Shown here in pieces: positions 51,470 through 64,000 of a stretch of 64,000 nt of DNA. The DNA is from Sapria himalayana (lineage: Eukaryota; Streptophyta; Magnoliopsida; Malpighiales; Rafflesiaceae), in the NCBI GenBank assembly GCA_029783825.1, contig JAREIK010014618.1, positions 1-64,000 on the forward strand, written 5' to 3'. Both the position numbers and the translations under genes were made by a program. Numbering within the stretch: position 1 is the first letter of the stretch; each line of letters opens with the position of its first letter. The notes under the pieces are model-generated. The model searched no databases. It was not told the origin of the DNA and was given only the letters and a program-made list of their open reading frames with translations.

Positions 51470-53530
51470 TGTTAATGGTTTATATTTATATAATCATATA
51501 ATATTATGAATAAATATTATATGTTTAATATGTTTTTTGATTTATGTTAAATCACACTTTTAATTTAAGTTAATCTTAAATGTATATAATAGTAAATATA
51601 AACTTTTATACATTTTATATAATTGAATGATATTATGTATAAATGTCTATTCTTTAATATATATAAACATATTACATTATAAATACACATCGATATGATA
51701 TGTTTATATAAACATATAATTTTATATATAAATATTTATACATATGTATTAATCTATATAAATATCTATACAAAATTTACATTAAACTATCCATTTATAT
51801 ATTTTCTTATATAACAATTATGTAATTTTAAATGATTATATAATTTTGTAAATATTTATATTAAATATTATTTTTTATATACATATAGAATATTTATAAT
51901 GGTTATATAAATGTGATATATATACTATATATTATTTATAAAAGTGTTACGTATACATATATAATTTTAAGTAATATTTATAAAAATCTTTATTCACAAA
52001 TATTATATAGATACACGTGTTTAATTATATAATCATATTCAATTTTATATAAAAGTATTTATAACTATATTTATAATAAAGTTAACTACTTTTATAATTA
52101 TATTTATAACTTTATAAACTAAACTGTAACTATAAAATAATGTATAACTATAGGTATAATTCTATATAACTATATTTCTAAAAAAATATATATGTATACT
52201 AATATATAACTATATATAATTATATTTTACTAAATGTATACCTTTATAAATGTTAAATATAATTATATCTTTAACTACATATATATTTATAACTATATGT
52301 GTATAATTATATATAAATATTTGTAAAGATATATAACACTCTTTATTAAATATAACTATATTTGTAACTATATATACATATATGTATTCATATAATTAAA
52401 TTAAAATATTTGTTTATAACATTGTATATATTTTTGTATAACTATTATCACTACTTGTATAAATATATCTATATATAACTATTTGTTTAATTATATATAA
52501 CTATTTGTTTAATTATATATAACTATTTATAACAATATATATTATATGTAAAATAATTTATAACTATAAATAATTGTATCTTACTATGTGTATAACTTTA
52601 AAAGTATTATGCATAATAATTTTTAAATATTAAATTTACATCTTATATTTAATATATTTTGCATGTGGTAGTATATAAAAAAGTATTTTACAATATCTAT
52701 ACCTATACTTAACTATATGTATAAATATATAAAATTAAATTAACAAATATATAAACCTACATATATAAATATACTTTTAACTCTATGTGTAACTATATGT
52801 ATAATCAAATGTAACAATATTTATAATTAAATGTATAAGAACTCACATTATGTTAAACTATATGTGTATAACTATATATACTATTTGTATAACTAAATAA
52901 ATGTCTATATAATTATATATACTATATTTGTAACTGTATATACTTTTATGTATTAATATAATTAAAGTAAACTAATTTTTTTATTATTGTTTATATTTAT
53001 GTATAACCACTGATAACTACTTGTATTAATATATCTATACATAACTATATGTTTATTATATATAACTATTTTAACTATATATTTTATATGTAAAATAATA
53101 TATAACTATAAATAATTGTATCTTACTATGTGTATAACTTTAAAATTTGTATGCATAATTATATTTAAATATTAAATTTATAGCTAATATTTAATATATA
53201 TTTGTATATAGTAGTATATAAAAAAGTATTTTACTATATCTATACCTATACATAACTATATGTATAAATATATAAAATTAAATTAACAAATATATAAACC
53301 TACATGTATATTTAACTATATGTCTATAACTATATATAAATATATGTTTAACTATATGTATAACCACATGTAACTATATTTATTATTACATGTATAATAA
53401 CATATATCATTATTTTAAAATATATGTCTATAATTATATATAAATAATTGTATATATAAATAAATGTCCATATAATTATATATAACTATAATTAAAGATA
53501 ATTACTTTTGTTAAATAAAATAATTTTTTT
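51470..53530. repeat. AT-rich repeat region upstream of truncated TNP2 (right)
   Basis: Mirror of 12720-14790, with the same ~542-bp period and words such as CATGTAACTATATTTAT. It ends 9 bp before the TNP2 start at 53539. No gene is visible. Confidence 0.75.
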
Positions 53531-53538
53531 AACTAGTT

Positions 53539-55041
53539 ATGGAAGATGATTGTGAATGGATGTATAAGGGTCGAATAGTGAATGAAATGTTCTTTAATGA
53601 ATGGGGAGATAAAGTTGATTAATTTGTTGAGTTTGCTCTGTGACATCCTTAGTGTGTGAATGGTGGTACAGATATAAGGTGTCCTCGCACTTTAATTAAA
53701 TGTCAGAATAAAAAGTTTTTGAATATTGAGACTGTGAAGATGCATTTGTATAAAAATAGTTTTTTGGCGGATTACTATGTTTGGATATACCATGGTGAAA
53801 ACAAGTCCACCAGGGGTGTTCGAGTTCAGTACGGGTGTTAGTAAGTGAAACTGATCAGATAGTCTTGGATAATATTCATCATACTACATACCATAAAAAG
53901 GTTTTTGATGTTGCAAGTCCTAAATTCAACCCGAATGAGGAACCCAATGTCGAGGCAAAGAAATTTTATGACATGATTCGAGCTGGAGACAAACCTATAT
54001 ATGAGAGAAATTCTAAGCTTACTCAACTTTCTGTAGCCGTGAGGATGATAGAAACAAAGCACAGACATAGGTGTGCACATACATGTTTTGATGATATGTC
54101 TAAATTCATTCAAGTGTTTTTGCCAAAAGATAATCTGATGCCATTGGATTTCTACAGCACGAATAAGTTAGTTAGAGGCTTGGGATTGCCCGTACAGGTC
54201 ATTCATTGTAGTATGAACAACTATTTGATATACTGGGGTGATGACAGTGACCTTAACAGTTGTAAAATATGTGGGAATGCTCGGTACAAGCAAAAGGTTA
54301 GGCATTATAGAAATAGATTATATGTATCTAAGTTGAAGGTGTCGTATAAGAAGATGCACTATTTTCCATTACCACCTAGCTAGGTTGTAGTGATTATATG
54401 CATCAACCACAATATCTAATGAAATTAGATGGCATTCAGAGCATCATATGGAGGATGGTAAGATATGTCACTCTTCTGATGCCCCTGCTGGAAAACATTT
54501 TGATGAGTGATTTCCTGATTTTTCTTTTAAAGTTCGAAATGTTAGGCTGGGTTTATTCGATGATGGTTTTCAGCCATTTGGTCAATCTGGACAGCAATAT
54601 TCTTTGTGGCCTGTGGTGGTGACCCCATATATTTTGCCTCCAGACTTTTGTATGAATGAAGAATTTAGAGTTTTGACTGTGTTAGTGTCATGGCCTATGA
54701 ATCCAAAGCGGAAGATAGATGTTTACTTGCAGCCATGGATAGCAGAGTTGAAAATTCTTTGGGGTGGTGGGGTTCAACCTTATGATATTTCCTAACGACA
54801 AAATTTTCAGATCCGTGGTGCCCTCATGTGGACCATAAATGAATTTCCAATGTATTCTATGATGTATGAGTGGAGTACAATTGGTATATAGGCATGTTCA
54901 TATTGTATGGAAGATTCTGATGCTTTTAGATTAATTAAGTATGGAAAATAGCCGTGGTTTGACAACCATCAGAAGTTTTTGCCCTTTAATCATCCATATC
55001 GACATAACACAAAAGACTTCAATTTGTCAATTTGTCTATTG
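53539..55041 (+). pseudogene. Mirror copy of truncated CACTA TNP2, 5' half
   Basis: Right-arm copy of the gene at 11214-12713. The start ATG at 53539 is followed by a Transpos_assoc-like domain (53539-53823), then an open 182-residue frame at 53835-54383. That frame covers the linker and the YWGDDSDLNSCKICG region, and in the left arm it is broken by a 1-bp indel. 54604-54795 carries PPDFCMNEEF and KIDVYLQPWI, then GGGVQPYDIS, where the left arm is frameshifted. 54810-55036 continues with TINEFPMYSM, EDSDAFRL and FNHPYRHNTKDF before running into GATA repeats. In-frame stops remain at several sites, so it is a pseudogene in this arm too. Confidence 0.85.
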
Positions 55042-55518
55042 ATAGATAAATAGATATATAGACAAATAGATAGATAGATAGATAGAATGACATATAGTCA
55101 AATAGCATATTATCCAGATAGCCATATGGATAGATACATAGGTTAAAAATAGACATATAGATAGATAGACAAATAGATAAAAAATAGATGGAGAGATAGA
55201 CTAATATATAGATAGATAGATAAATAGATCAAGATATAAGTAGATAGACAGATAGATAGATAGACAGATAGACATATAGTTAGGTAGACAGACAGACAGA
55301 CAGATAGATATACATATAGGCAGATAGACAAATAGATAGATAGATAGACAGATAGACACATAGACATATAGACAAAAATACAAATAGACAAATAGATAGA
55401 ATATAGATAGACAGACAGAAAGATGGATCGAAACTCAGATAGACACGTAGACCGATAGATAGATGGACAGCCAGGTAGATAGATAGATAGATAGACAAAT
55501 CGACATATAAATATAAAT

Positions 55519-55557
<39 letters not shown>

Positions 55558-57744
55558 TAGATTGATTGATTTATTGATAGATAGATAGATTGATAATCAG
55601 ATACATAGTTAGACAGATAGATAGATAGATAAAAAGATATATAGACTAATTGACAGATAAACTTATAAGAAGAAAGGTAGATAGAAAGATACATAAATAG
55701 ATAGATAGGTAAATAAATATGAAGATCAACAGATAGATATATAGATAGACAGATAGACAGACAGATAGATAAACTATTGGACACATATAGAGACAGATAG
55801 ATAGACGGATAGATAGATAGATAGACAGATAGACATATAGACATATACACAGATAGACATATAGAAATTTAGACAGATAGAAAGAATAGACAAATCGATA
55901 GACAGATAGAAAAATAAATAGATTCTTATATAGACTGATAGACAGATAGATAAATAGATACATAGACAGATAGATATCGAGTTAGATAGACAGATAGAAA
56001 AGTAAAGTGATTAACATATAAACAGATAGATTGATAGAAAGATAGCCTTATAGCTAGATTGATATATATATAAATAGGTATATTGATTAATAAAATGACA
56101 TATAGATATATATATAGATAGCCATCTAGCAAGATATGTAGAAAGATATATAGACAGATAGCTCAATAGATATATAAATAGATAGCTAAATAAATAGATA
56201 GTTTGATAGATAAATAGATACATAGATAGATAAAGAGATAGATATATAGAAAGAAATAAAGAAAGAAAGAAAGATAGATAGATATATAGATAGATAGATA
56301 GATAGAAAGATAGATAAAAAAATAGGTAGATACACAGATAGATAGATATATAGATAGATAGAAAGATAGATATGAAGATAGATAGATAGATATATAGATT
56401 GATTGATTGATATATAGATACATAGATAGATAGATATATAGATAGTTAGATAGATAGACAGATAGATAAATAAACAGATCGACACATATACAGACAAATA
56501 GATATATAGATAGATAAATAGATATAAAAAGAAAAATAGATAGAATATAGATAGATATATAGACATATAAATAGATACTCATATAGTTAGATTGATAGAT
56601 AGTTGATAAATAAACAAATAGACTGATAGATCGATAGATATATAAATAGATAAATAGATTTATAGATATACAGATTCACATATAGATAGATTGATAGATA
56701 TAAAATTAGAGTTATTGACAAATAGAGAGATAGAAGATAGATAGATAGCCTGATAGCCAGATAGGCAAATAGATAGAAAGGTAGATTTATTGACAAATAT
56801 ATAAAAATAGATAGATAGAAAAATATAAAGAATGATAAATAGATGAATAGATAGATATATAGTTAGATATATAGATAGATAAATAGAAACATAGATAGAT
56901 AAAGAGTTAGGTAGATAAAAAGAAATAAAGAAACAAAGATAGATAGATTGAAATATAGATAGATAGTTACAAAGATAGATAAGAAATTGGTAAATAAATA
57001 TATAGATAGATAGATATATAGATAAATAGATTGATAGATACTTAAAAGATAGATAGATAGATAGATAGATAGATTGATAGTTAGAGACACAGATAGAGAT
57101 ATAGATAGATAGATAGTTAGTTAGTTAGATATATTGTTGGATAGACATTATTAAAATAGGGGTAGAAAGATAGATAGAAAGATACATAGATTGATAGACA
57201 AACAAATACATAGGAAGATAGACATATAAATAGAAAGACAAATATACAGATAGACACATATACAGATAAACAGATAGACTTATATATAGATAAACAGATA
57301 AACATATAGACAAATAGGCAGAATATAGATATACAAATAGATACATAAATAGATACTCACATAGATAGATAAACACATAGAGAGAGAGACAGTTAGATAG
57401 ATAAACACATAGACAGATAGAGAGATAGACAAATAGAAAGATAAGTAGATAGATAGACAGAAAGATAGACAGAGAGATTGGTAGAAAGATATAATGATAA
57501 ATAGATAGATAGATAAATAAATAAACATAATACATATTGATTGATAGATAGATCGAAAGATAGTTAGATAGATAGATATATATATACACATAGACAGATA
57601 GACAAACAGATAGATAGACAGATAAATAGATAGATAGAGAGATAGATAGATTGATTGATAGTTAAATATCTAAATAAATATATAGATAGATAGTTAGACA
57701 GATAGATAGATAGAAAGTTAGATCTACAGATTAGATATATAGAT

Positions 57745-57749
<5 letters not shown>

Positions 57750-57798
<49 letters not shown>
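57750..57798. repeat. AT microsatellite in right satellite
   Basis: A run of AT with one AAT break. The left arm has shorter separate runs at 8431-8446 and 8476-8494, with GATA units between them. Length and order differ between arms. Confidence 0.85.
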
Positions 57799-60700
57799 CA
57801 CATATAGATAGATAGATAAATAGATAGATATATATATATATATACACACACATATAGATAGATAGATAAAAAGATAGCAAGATAGACAGTTAGACATATA
57901 GCCATATTGTCATATGCACAAATAGATTTTTATACATATAGACAGATTTATAGATTGGCATATTGACATATTAAAAAATAGATAAATAGACAGATGAATA
58001 GATAGACAAATTCACATTTAGAAAGATATACATATACATATTTAGATAGATAGATAGATAAAAAGTTAGATATACAGATAGATAGATAGATATATAGTAG
58101 ATAGACATATAAATAGATAGACAGAGAGAGAGATAGATAGAGAGATTTAGATATAGACAAATAGACAAATAAATAGATATATAGATAGATAGATATTACA
58201 GATAGACATATAGATAAATAGATAGACAGATAGACAGATACACTTATAAACATATATACACATTGAATGATAGACAGATAAATACATAGATAGATAGATA
58301 GATATAAAGATAGATAGATAAATATATTATAGATAGAATGATATAAAGGATAGATAGATACCTAGATAGTTAGATAGTCAGATAAACAGACAAATAAATA
58401 GATAGATAAATAGACAAATAGACATATTAACAGATAGACATATAGATAGATAGATAAATAGCCACATATGCAGATAGAAATATAGATAGATAGATAAATA
58501 GATAGATAGATAAATATATACATAGATAGATAGATTGAAATATAGAAAGAAAGATAGATATATTGACAGATATTTAGATAGATAGATAGAAAGATAAATA
58601 GACATATAGATAGATAAACACAGATAAATTGAATGATTAATAGATAGTTAGACAAATTCAAATATAGACATATATACATATAGATAGATAGATAGAAATA
58701 TTGATAAATTTATAGATTGACAGTTAGACAGATAGATATATAGATAAATATAAAAAAGGTAGGTAGATAAATAGATAGACTAGATAGATAGGTAGACCGA
58801 TCAAAAAACATAGACAAATAGATAGATCGACATTAGAGAGAAAAATAGATAGAGATATAAAGAGATAGATAGATATATAGATAAGTAAATAGATAGATAT
58901 ATAGATAGAAAAATAGATACATAGATAGATAGATAGACCGATAGCCAAATAAATAGATAGATAGACAGATAGACCATTACACATATAAACAAATCGACAA
59001 ATAGGCAAGTAGACAGATAGATAGACATATACATAGATAGACAGATAGGTAGATAGATAGATAGATACATAGACATACAAATAGATATAAAGATAAATAG
59101 TTCGACAAATAGACAGATAGACAAAAGACACACAGATACATAGACATATAGAAACATAAAAAGATAGATGAATAGATAGATAAATAGATAGATAGATATA
59201 TGGATATGTAGATAGACAGATAGACAAATAGACAAATAGATAGATAAATGGATAGATAGAATACATATAGATATATAGAATACATATAGATAGATAGTTA
59301 GTTAGAGAGACAAATAGACAAATAGGTAGATAGTAAGATAGATAGATCGATAGATGGACATTGAAAGATAGACAGATAGATAGATATATAGAGAGATAGA
59401 TAAATAGATAGATATATTGATAGATAGTAAGACAAATAAATAGATAGACAGATAGAAAGATAGATAAATAGATAGTTAGATAGATAGTTAGATAGATAGA
59501 TAGATAGACATATAGATAAATATATAGATATATAGATATATAGATAAACAGATAGATTGATTGATAGATAGATAGATATCAACATAGGTAGATAAATAGA
59601 TCAAAAGATAGTTTTACTAATTAAGAGATTGACATATATAACGATAAATAGATATCATGATATACAGATAGGCATATATATATATATATATATAGTTAGA
59701 TAGATAGATAGTTAGATCAGTATATAGGTTGATAGGTAGATAGAAACAATAGATTAAATAATAAAAGTTATAGATAGATAGATAGATATATATATATATA
59801 TAGTTAAATAGATAAATTGATAGATAGATATATAGATATATAGAAAGATATATAGAAAAATAGATGGTTAGATAGATAGATTGATAGCAGATAGATAGAA
59901 TGACATATTGATAGATCGATAGATATATATATATTAGTGATAGTTATAAAGACATATACGTAGAAAGATAGATGGATAGATAGATAGATAAGCAGATTGA
60001 GATATATACATTTAAATAGATAGATAGATACATACATACATAAATAGATAAACATATAGATAGTAAGACATAAAGATAGATAGACAGATATATAGATAGA
60101 TAGAAAAATAGATATATAGAATGATCGATAGATATATAGTTAGATAGATAGTTAGTTAGTTAGATAGATAATTGATCACTATATAGGTTTATAGGTAGAT
60201 AGCTAGATTATTTGATTTTTTGATTGATTCATTGATTGATAGATATATAGATAAATAAATAGAAAAATAGATAAATAGATAAATAGATAAATAGATATAT
60301 AGATAGGTAGAAAGATATATAGATAAAGAAATAGTTGGATAGATAGATTGATAGACAGATATATAGATTGATAGATAGACAAATAGTTATAATGGCTGAT
60401 ACTTAGAAAGACATATACGTAGAAGACAAATACACAGATAGACAGATAAAAGCTATTTAGATAGATAGACAGATAGGTAGATAGACATATATACAAATAG
60501 ATAGATACACAGATAGACACATATACACATAGACATATAGAGAGATAGACATAGAGATAGATAGACTGATAGATAGATAGAAAAATAGACAAATAGACAA
60601 AATATAGATAGACAAATATACAGATAAATAGATACACAGCTAGATAGATACATAGAATGACATATAGACATATAGACAAATAGACAAATAGACAAATAGA

Positions 60701-61676
60701 TAAATAGATATATAGATAGGTAGAAAGATATATAGATAGATAGATAAAAAATAGATAGAATACAAATTAAAATATAGATAGATAGAAATATAGTTTGATA
60801 TACAAATAGACAGATAGACAGATAGGCCCATATTTAGATAGATAGATAGATAGATAGATTGAGAGAAATATAGATAGAAAGATTGACGAATAGATAGATA
60901 GATAGATAGATAGACATATAGGTAGGTAGGTAGATATTTATATATTTAGATATATAGTTATATAAAAATTTAGATACAGAGATGTATAGATAGAAAGATA
61001 GAAAGATAGATAGAGACCCAAATAGCCATATATGAAGATAGATAGATTGTAGGATAGATTCATTGAAAAAAGATAGGTAGATAGATAGCCTAATAGCCAG
61101 ATAGGTATAGATAGATAGATATAAAGATAGATAGATATATAGATAGATAGAAAGAGAGAGAGAAGATATATAGATAGATAGACAAATAGAAAGATAGACA
61201 GATAGGCAGATAGATAAATAGTTAACTAGATTGATAGATATAGAGAAAGAGAGATAGATAGATAAACAAATAGAAAGATAGAAAAATAGAAAGAAAGATA
61301 GATATATATAAAGATAGATAGAAAGTTAGATAGGTAGACATATATTAAGATAGATAGAAAAAGAGATAGACAGATAGATATATAGATAGATATATGGATA
61401 GATAAGGAAATATATAGATAGATAGAAAGTTAGAAATATAAACACATAGATCGATAAATTAATAGACAGATAGATAGAAAGATATATTGTTAGATACATA
61501 GACACATAGAAAGGTAGACAGATAGACATATAGACAGATAGACAGATAAACAGATCATATACAGAAAGACAAATAAATAAACAAATAGATAGACAAATAG
61601 ACAGACAAATAGATAAAAAGATTTACATTTTGAAAGATAGATAGTTAGATACAGTTAGATAGACAAATAGATAGAT

Positions 61677-61678
<2 letters not shown>

Positions 61679-61738
<60 letters not shown>
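61679..61738. repeat. Expanded AT microsatellite in right satellite
   Basis: Thirty AT units in a row, where the left arm has eight (4607-4622). The 44-bp excess accounts for almost all of the coordinate drift between the arms in the satellite. Confidence 0.95.
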
Positions 61739-61740
<2 letters not shown>

Positions 61741-63763
61741 AAGATAGATAGATAAACAGATAAAAATATAGATAGATAGATTGATTGAGAGATAGATATA
61801 CAGATCGATAGATATACAGTTTGATAGATAGATAGATAGATAGATGGATAGACAGATAGATAGATGGATAGACAAATAGATATATAGATAGATAGTCATT
61901 TATACAGATAGATAGATAGATAAATAGATAGACAGATCGATAGTTAGATAGATTGATAGATATATAGACATATAGACAAATAGATAGATAGATAGAATGA
62001 CATAAAATCAAATAGCATATTATCCAAATAGCCATATGGATAGATTCATAGGTTAAAAATAGACATATAGATAGATAGACAAATAAATTGATAGACAGAT
62101 AGATATAATGATATATAGATAAACAGACAGACAGATAGAGATCTAGATAGATAGATAGATTGACATATAAATAGATTGACAGATAGATTGATAATTAGAT
62201 AGACAAATATATATAAAGATGGATAGAAAGACAGTCATACATATAGATAGATAGATAGACAGACAGACAGATAAATAGAAAGAGAGATAGCCAGATAGAT
62301 AAATATGAAGATAGATATATAGATAGATAGATAGATATAAATTTGATAGATAAATAAATAAATAGATAGATAGATTGTTAGTGAGACAGATAGTCATATA
62401 GACATATACATAGATAGATAGATAGATAGTCATCGAGATAGAATTATACATAGAAAAATAGATAGATAAATAGATAGCTAGATAGACAGAGAGATAGAGA
62501 GATAGATAAACAGATAGATAGATAAATAGATAGACAGATAGATAGATACATCGATATATATACAGATAGACACATAAACATATATACACATAGACACATA
62601 AACAAATAGACAGATAAATAAATATATAGACAGACAGATAAACAGATAGATAGATAAATAGATAGACCGATAGATAGATAGACAAAATGATAGATAGACA
62701 GATAGACACATAGACAGACAGATAGATATATAGATAATTAGATAGATAGACAGATTACAGATAGACAAATAGATAGATATATAGAGAAATAGATAGATAA
62801 AAGGATATATATAGACATATAGAAATATAGATAGAAAAATAAATAGATATACATATTTACATATAGATATATACATAATTACCCAGATGATAGATAGAAA
62901 GAAAAAGAAAAAGATAGACAGATAGAAAGGTAGACAGATATAGATATAGACAAATAGATAGATATACATATTTACATATAGATAGATAAATATATCGGTA
63001 TATAGATAGTTAGATAGATAAATAGCTAGATAGCCAGTTAGCTAAATAGACAGATATAAAGATAGATAGATAGATAGATAGATAAAAAATTGATAGATAG
63101 ATAGATAAATATATAGATAGATAGATAGATAGATAAAAATATAGATATATTTTTAGATAGACAAAAAGATAGAAAGATATATAGCTAGATATACAGAGAG
63201 ACAGATAGATAGATAGATAAATAGATAGATAGATAGAAAGATATATAGCTAAACAAATAGATAGATAGATAGGTAGATATATAGATAGGCAGATAGACAT
63301 ATAGACACAGAAACGGATAGACAAATAAAAGATAGACACAATCAGATAGGAAGATAGATTGATAGATAGACAGATAGACAAATAGACATACAAAATGATT
63401 TATATATAGATATACTTATAGACATATATTCAGATATATATATATAATTGGATAAACATATAGTTTGATATATAGATAGACATATTGACAGATAAATAAA
63501 TAGACAGACAAATAGATAGATAGATAGATAGACATATAGCTATATAAATAGATACATAGATAATAAATATATAGATAAATAGATAGACAGATAAATAAAT
63601 AGACATATAGATAGACAGATAAACAGATAGATAGATAAATAGTTAGATATATATTTAGATATACAGATAGATAGATAGTTATGCTGATAAATAGATACCT
63701 ATTAAATAGATAGACAGATAGAAAAATATACAAATATATAGATAGACAGATAGATAGAGAGAG

Positions 63764-63798
<35 letters not shown>

Positions 63799-64000
63799 GA
63801 TATAAACATATAGACAGATAGACAAATACATATATAGATAGATTGACAGTTAGACAGACAGATAGATAAATAAATAGACAGATATACATATAGACACATA
63901 GAAAATAGACACATAAACACATAGATAGCTCGATAAATAGACATATAGTCATGTAGACAGATAGATACATAGATAGGCACAGAGATAATTGACAGATAGA

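Larger units (their letters stand above)
33135..64000 (-). repeat. Right arm of giant inverted repeat
   Basis: This is the reverse complement of 2300-33118, with the same order of features read backwards. Its in-window length (30,866 bp) is close to that of the left arm (30,819 bp). Much of the net difference comes from a single AT microsatellite (61679-61738 against 4607-4622). Some reading frames are longer in this arm, such as the first TNP2 fragment at 53835-54383. Others are longer in the left arm, such as the DUF4216 region at 27405-27698. Neither arm is therefore consistently the better preserved one. Confidence 0.95.
55042..64000 (-). repeat. Degenerate GATA (TATC) tetranucleotide satellite, right
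   Basis: Mirror image of the left satellite, reading GATA on the + strand. It runs from the TNP2 junction at 55041 to the window edge. The same variant order and the same islands (55085-55150 and 61990-62065) are present, but dinucleotide stretches differ in length from the left arm. The largest case is 61679-61738, with 30 AT units against 8. All long open frames in it are on the minus strand and are translations of the repeat. Confidence 0.97.

Noticed and set aside
55143..63980. The matching long open frames on the minus strand of the right satellite
   Set aside because: Mirror of the same repeat effect.

Overview
The window comes from an AT-rich nuclear genome, most likely a flowering plant. 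The evidence is two decayed CACTA (En/Spm) transposons whose domain set (Transpos_assoc, Transposase_21/TNP2, DUF4218, DUF4216, Transposase_24/TNP1) is typical of land plants, with AT-rich introns and long microsatellites. There is no intact host gene, rRNA, tRNA or CRISPR array. Almost every long open frame is a translation of simple repeat or a scrap of transposase.

The main structure is one giant near-perfect inverted repeat. The left arm (about 2300-33118, continuing to position 1) is mirrored by the right arm (33135-64000) around a 16-nt spacer at 33119-33134. Mirrored landmarks sum to about 66,223-66,300. The arms differ mainly by 1-2 bp indels, microsatellite length and scattered substitutions; I counted 2 differences in one stretch of about 250 bp. 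Both arms carry the same features in opposite orientation.

From the left edge inward (right-arm mirror in brackets): (1) a degenerate TATC/GATA satellite, 1-11213 [55042-64000]; (2) the 5' half of a CACTA TNP2 gene cut off by the satellite, 11214-12713 [53539-55041], with an AT-rich upstream region built on a ~545-bp repeat, 12720-14790 [51470-53530], and GGTCGGTA-type subterminal repeats, 15240-15896 [50368-51010]; (3) a CACTA-like terminus CATTACAAGAAAA at 15897 [50367] with ~1 kb of TTAGCGACGGATTT subterminal repeats; (4) about 7 kb of AT-rich DNA with minisatellites, a TAAA array and a possible leader exon; (5) a second CACTA gene pair, TNP2 (24426-28125) then TNP1 (28262-30098), both full of stops and frameshifts; (6) a central 5.3-kb zone (30478-35765) that is itself a set of nested inverted repeats, with four GC-rich GNN-type minisatellite blocks in alternating orientation and element termini starting CGCTACATC.

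Two readings of the palindrome are open. It may be a fold-back long-read or assembly artefact, which the short spacer, the indel-dominated differences and the complementary frameshifts between arms all favour. Or it may be a real inverted duplication formed after all the insertions. If real and transcribed across the centre, it would yield a very long hairpin RNA against CACTA transposase sequence, comparable in principle to maize Mu killer. The sequence alone cannot decide, but a read spanning 33,127 with unique flanks on both sides would.
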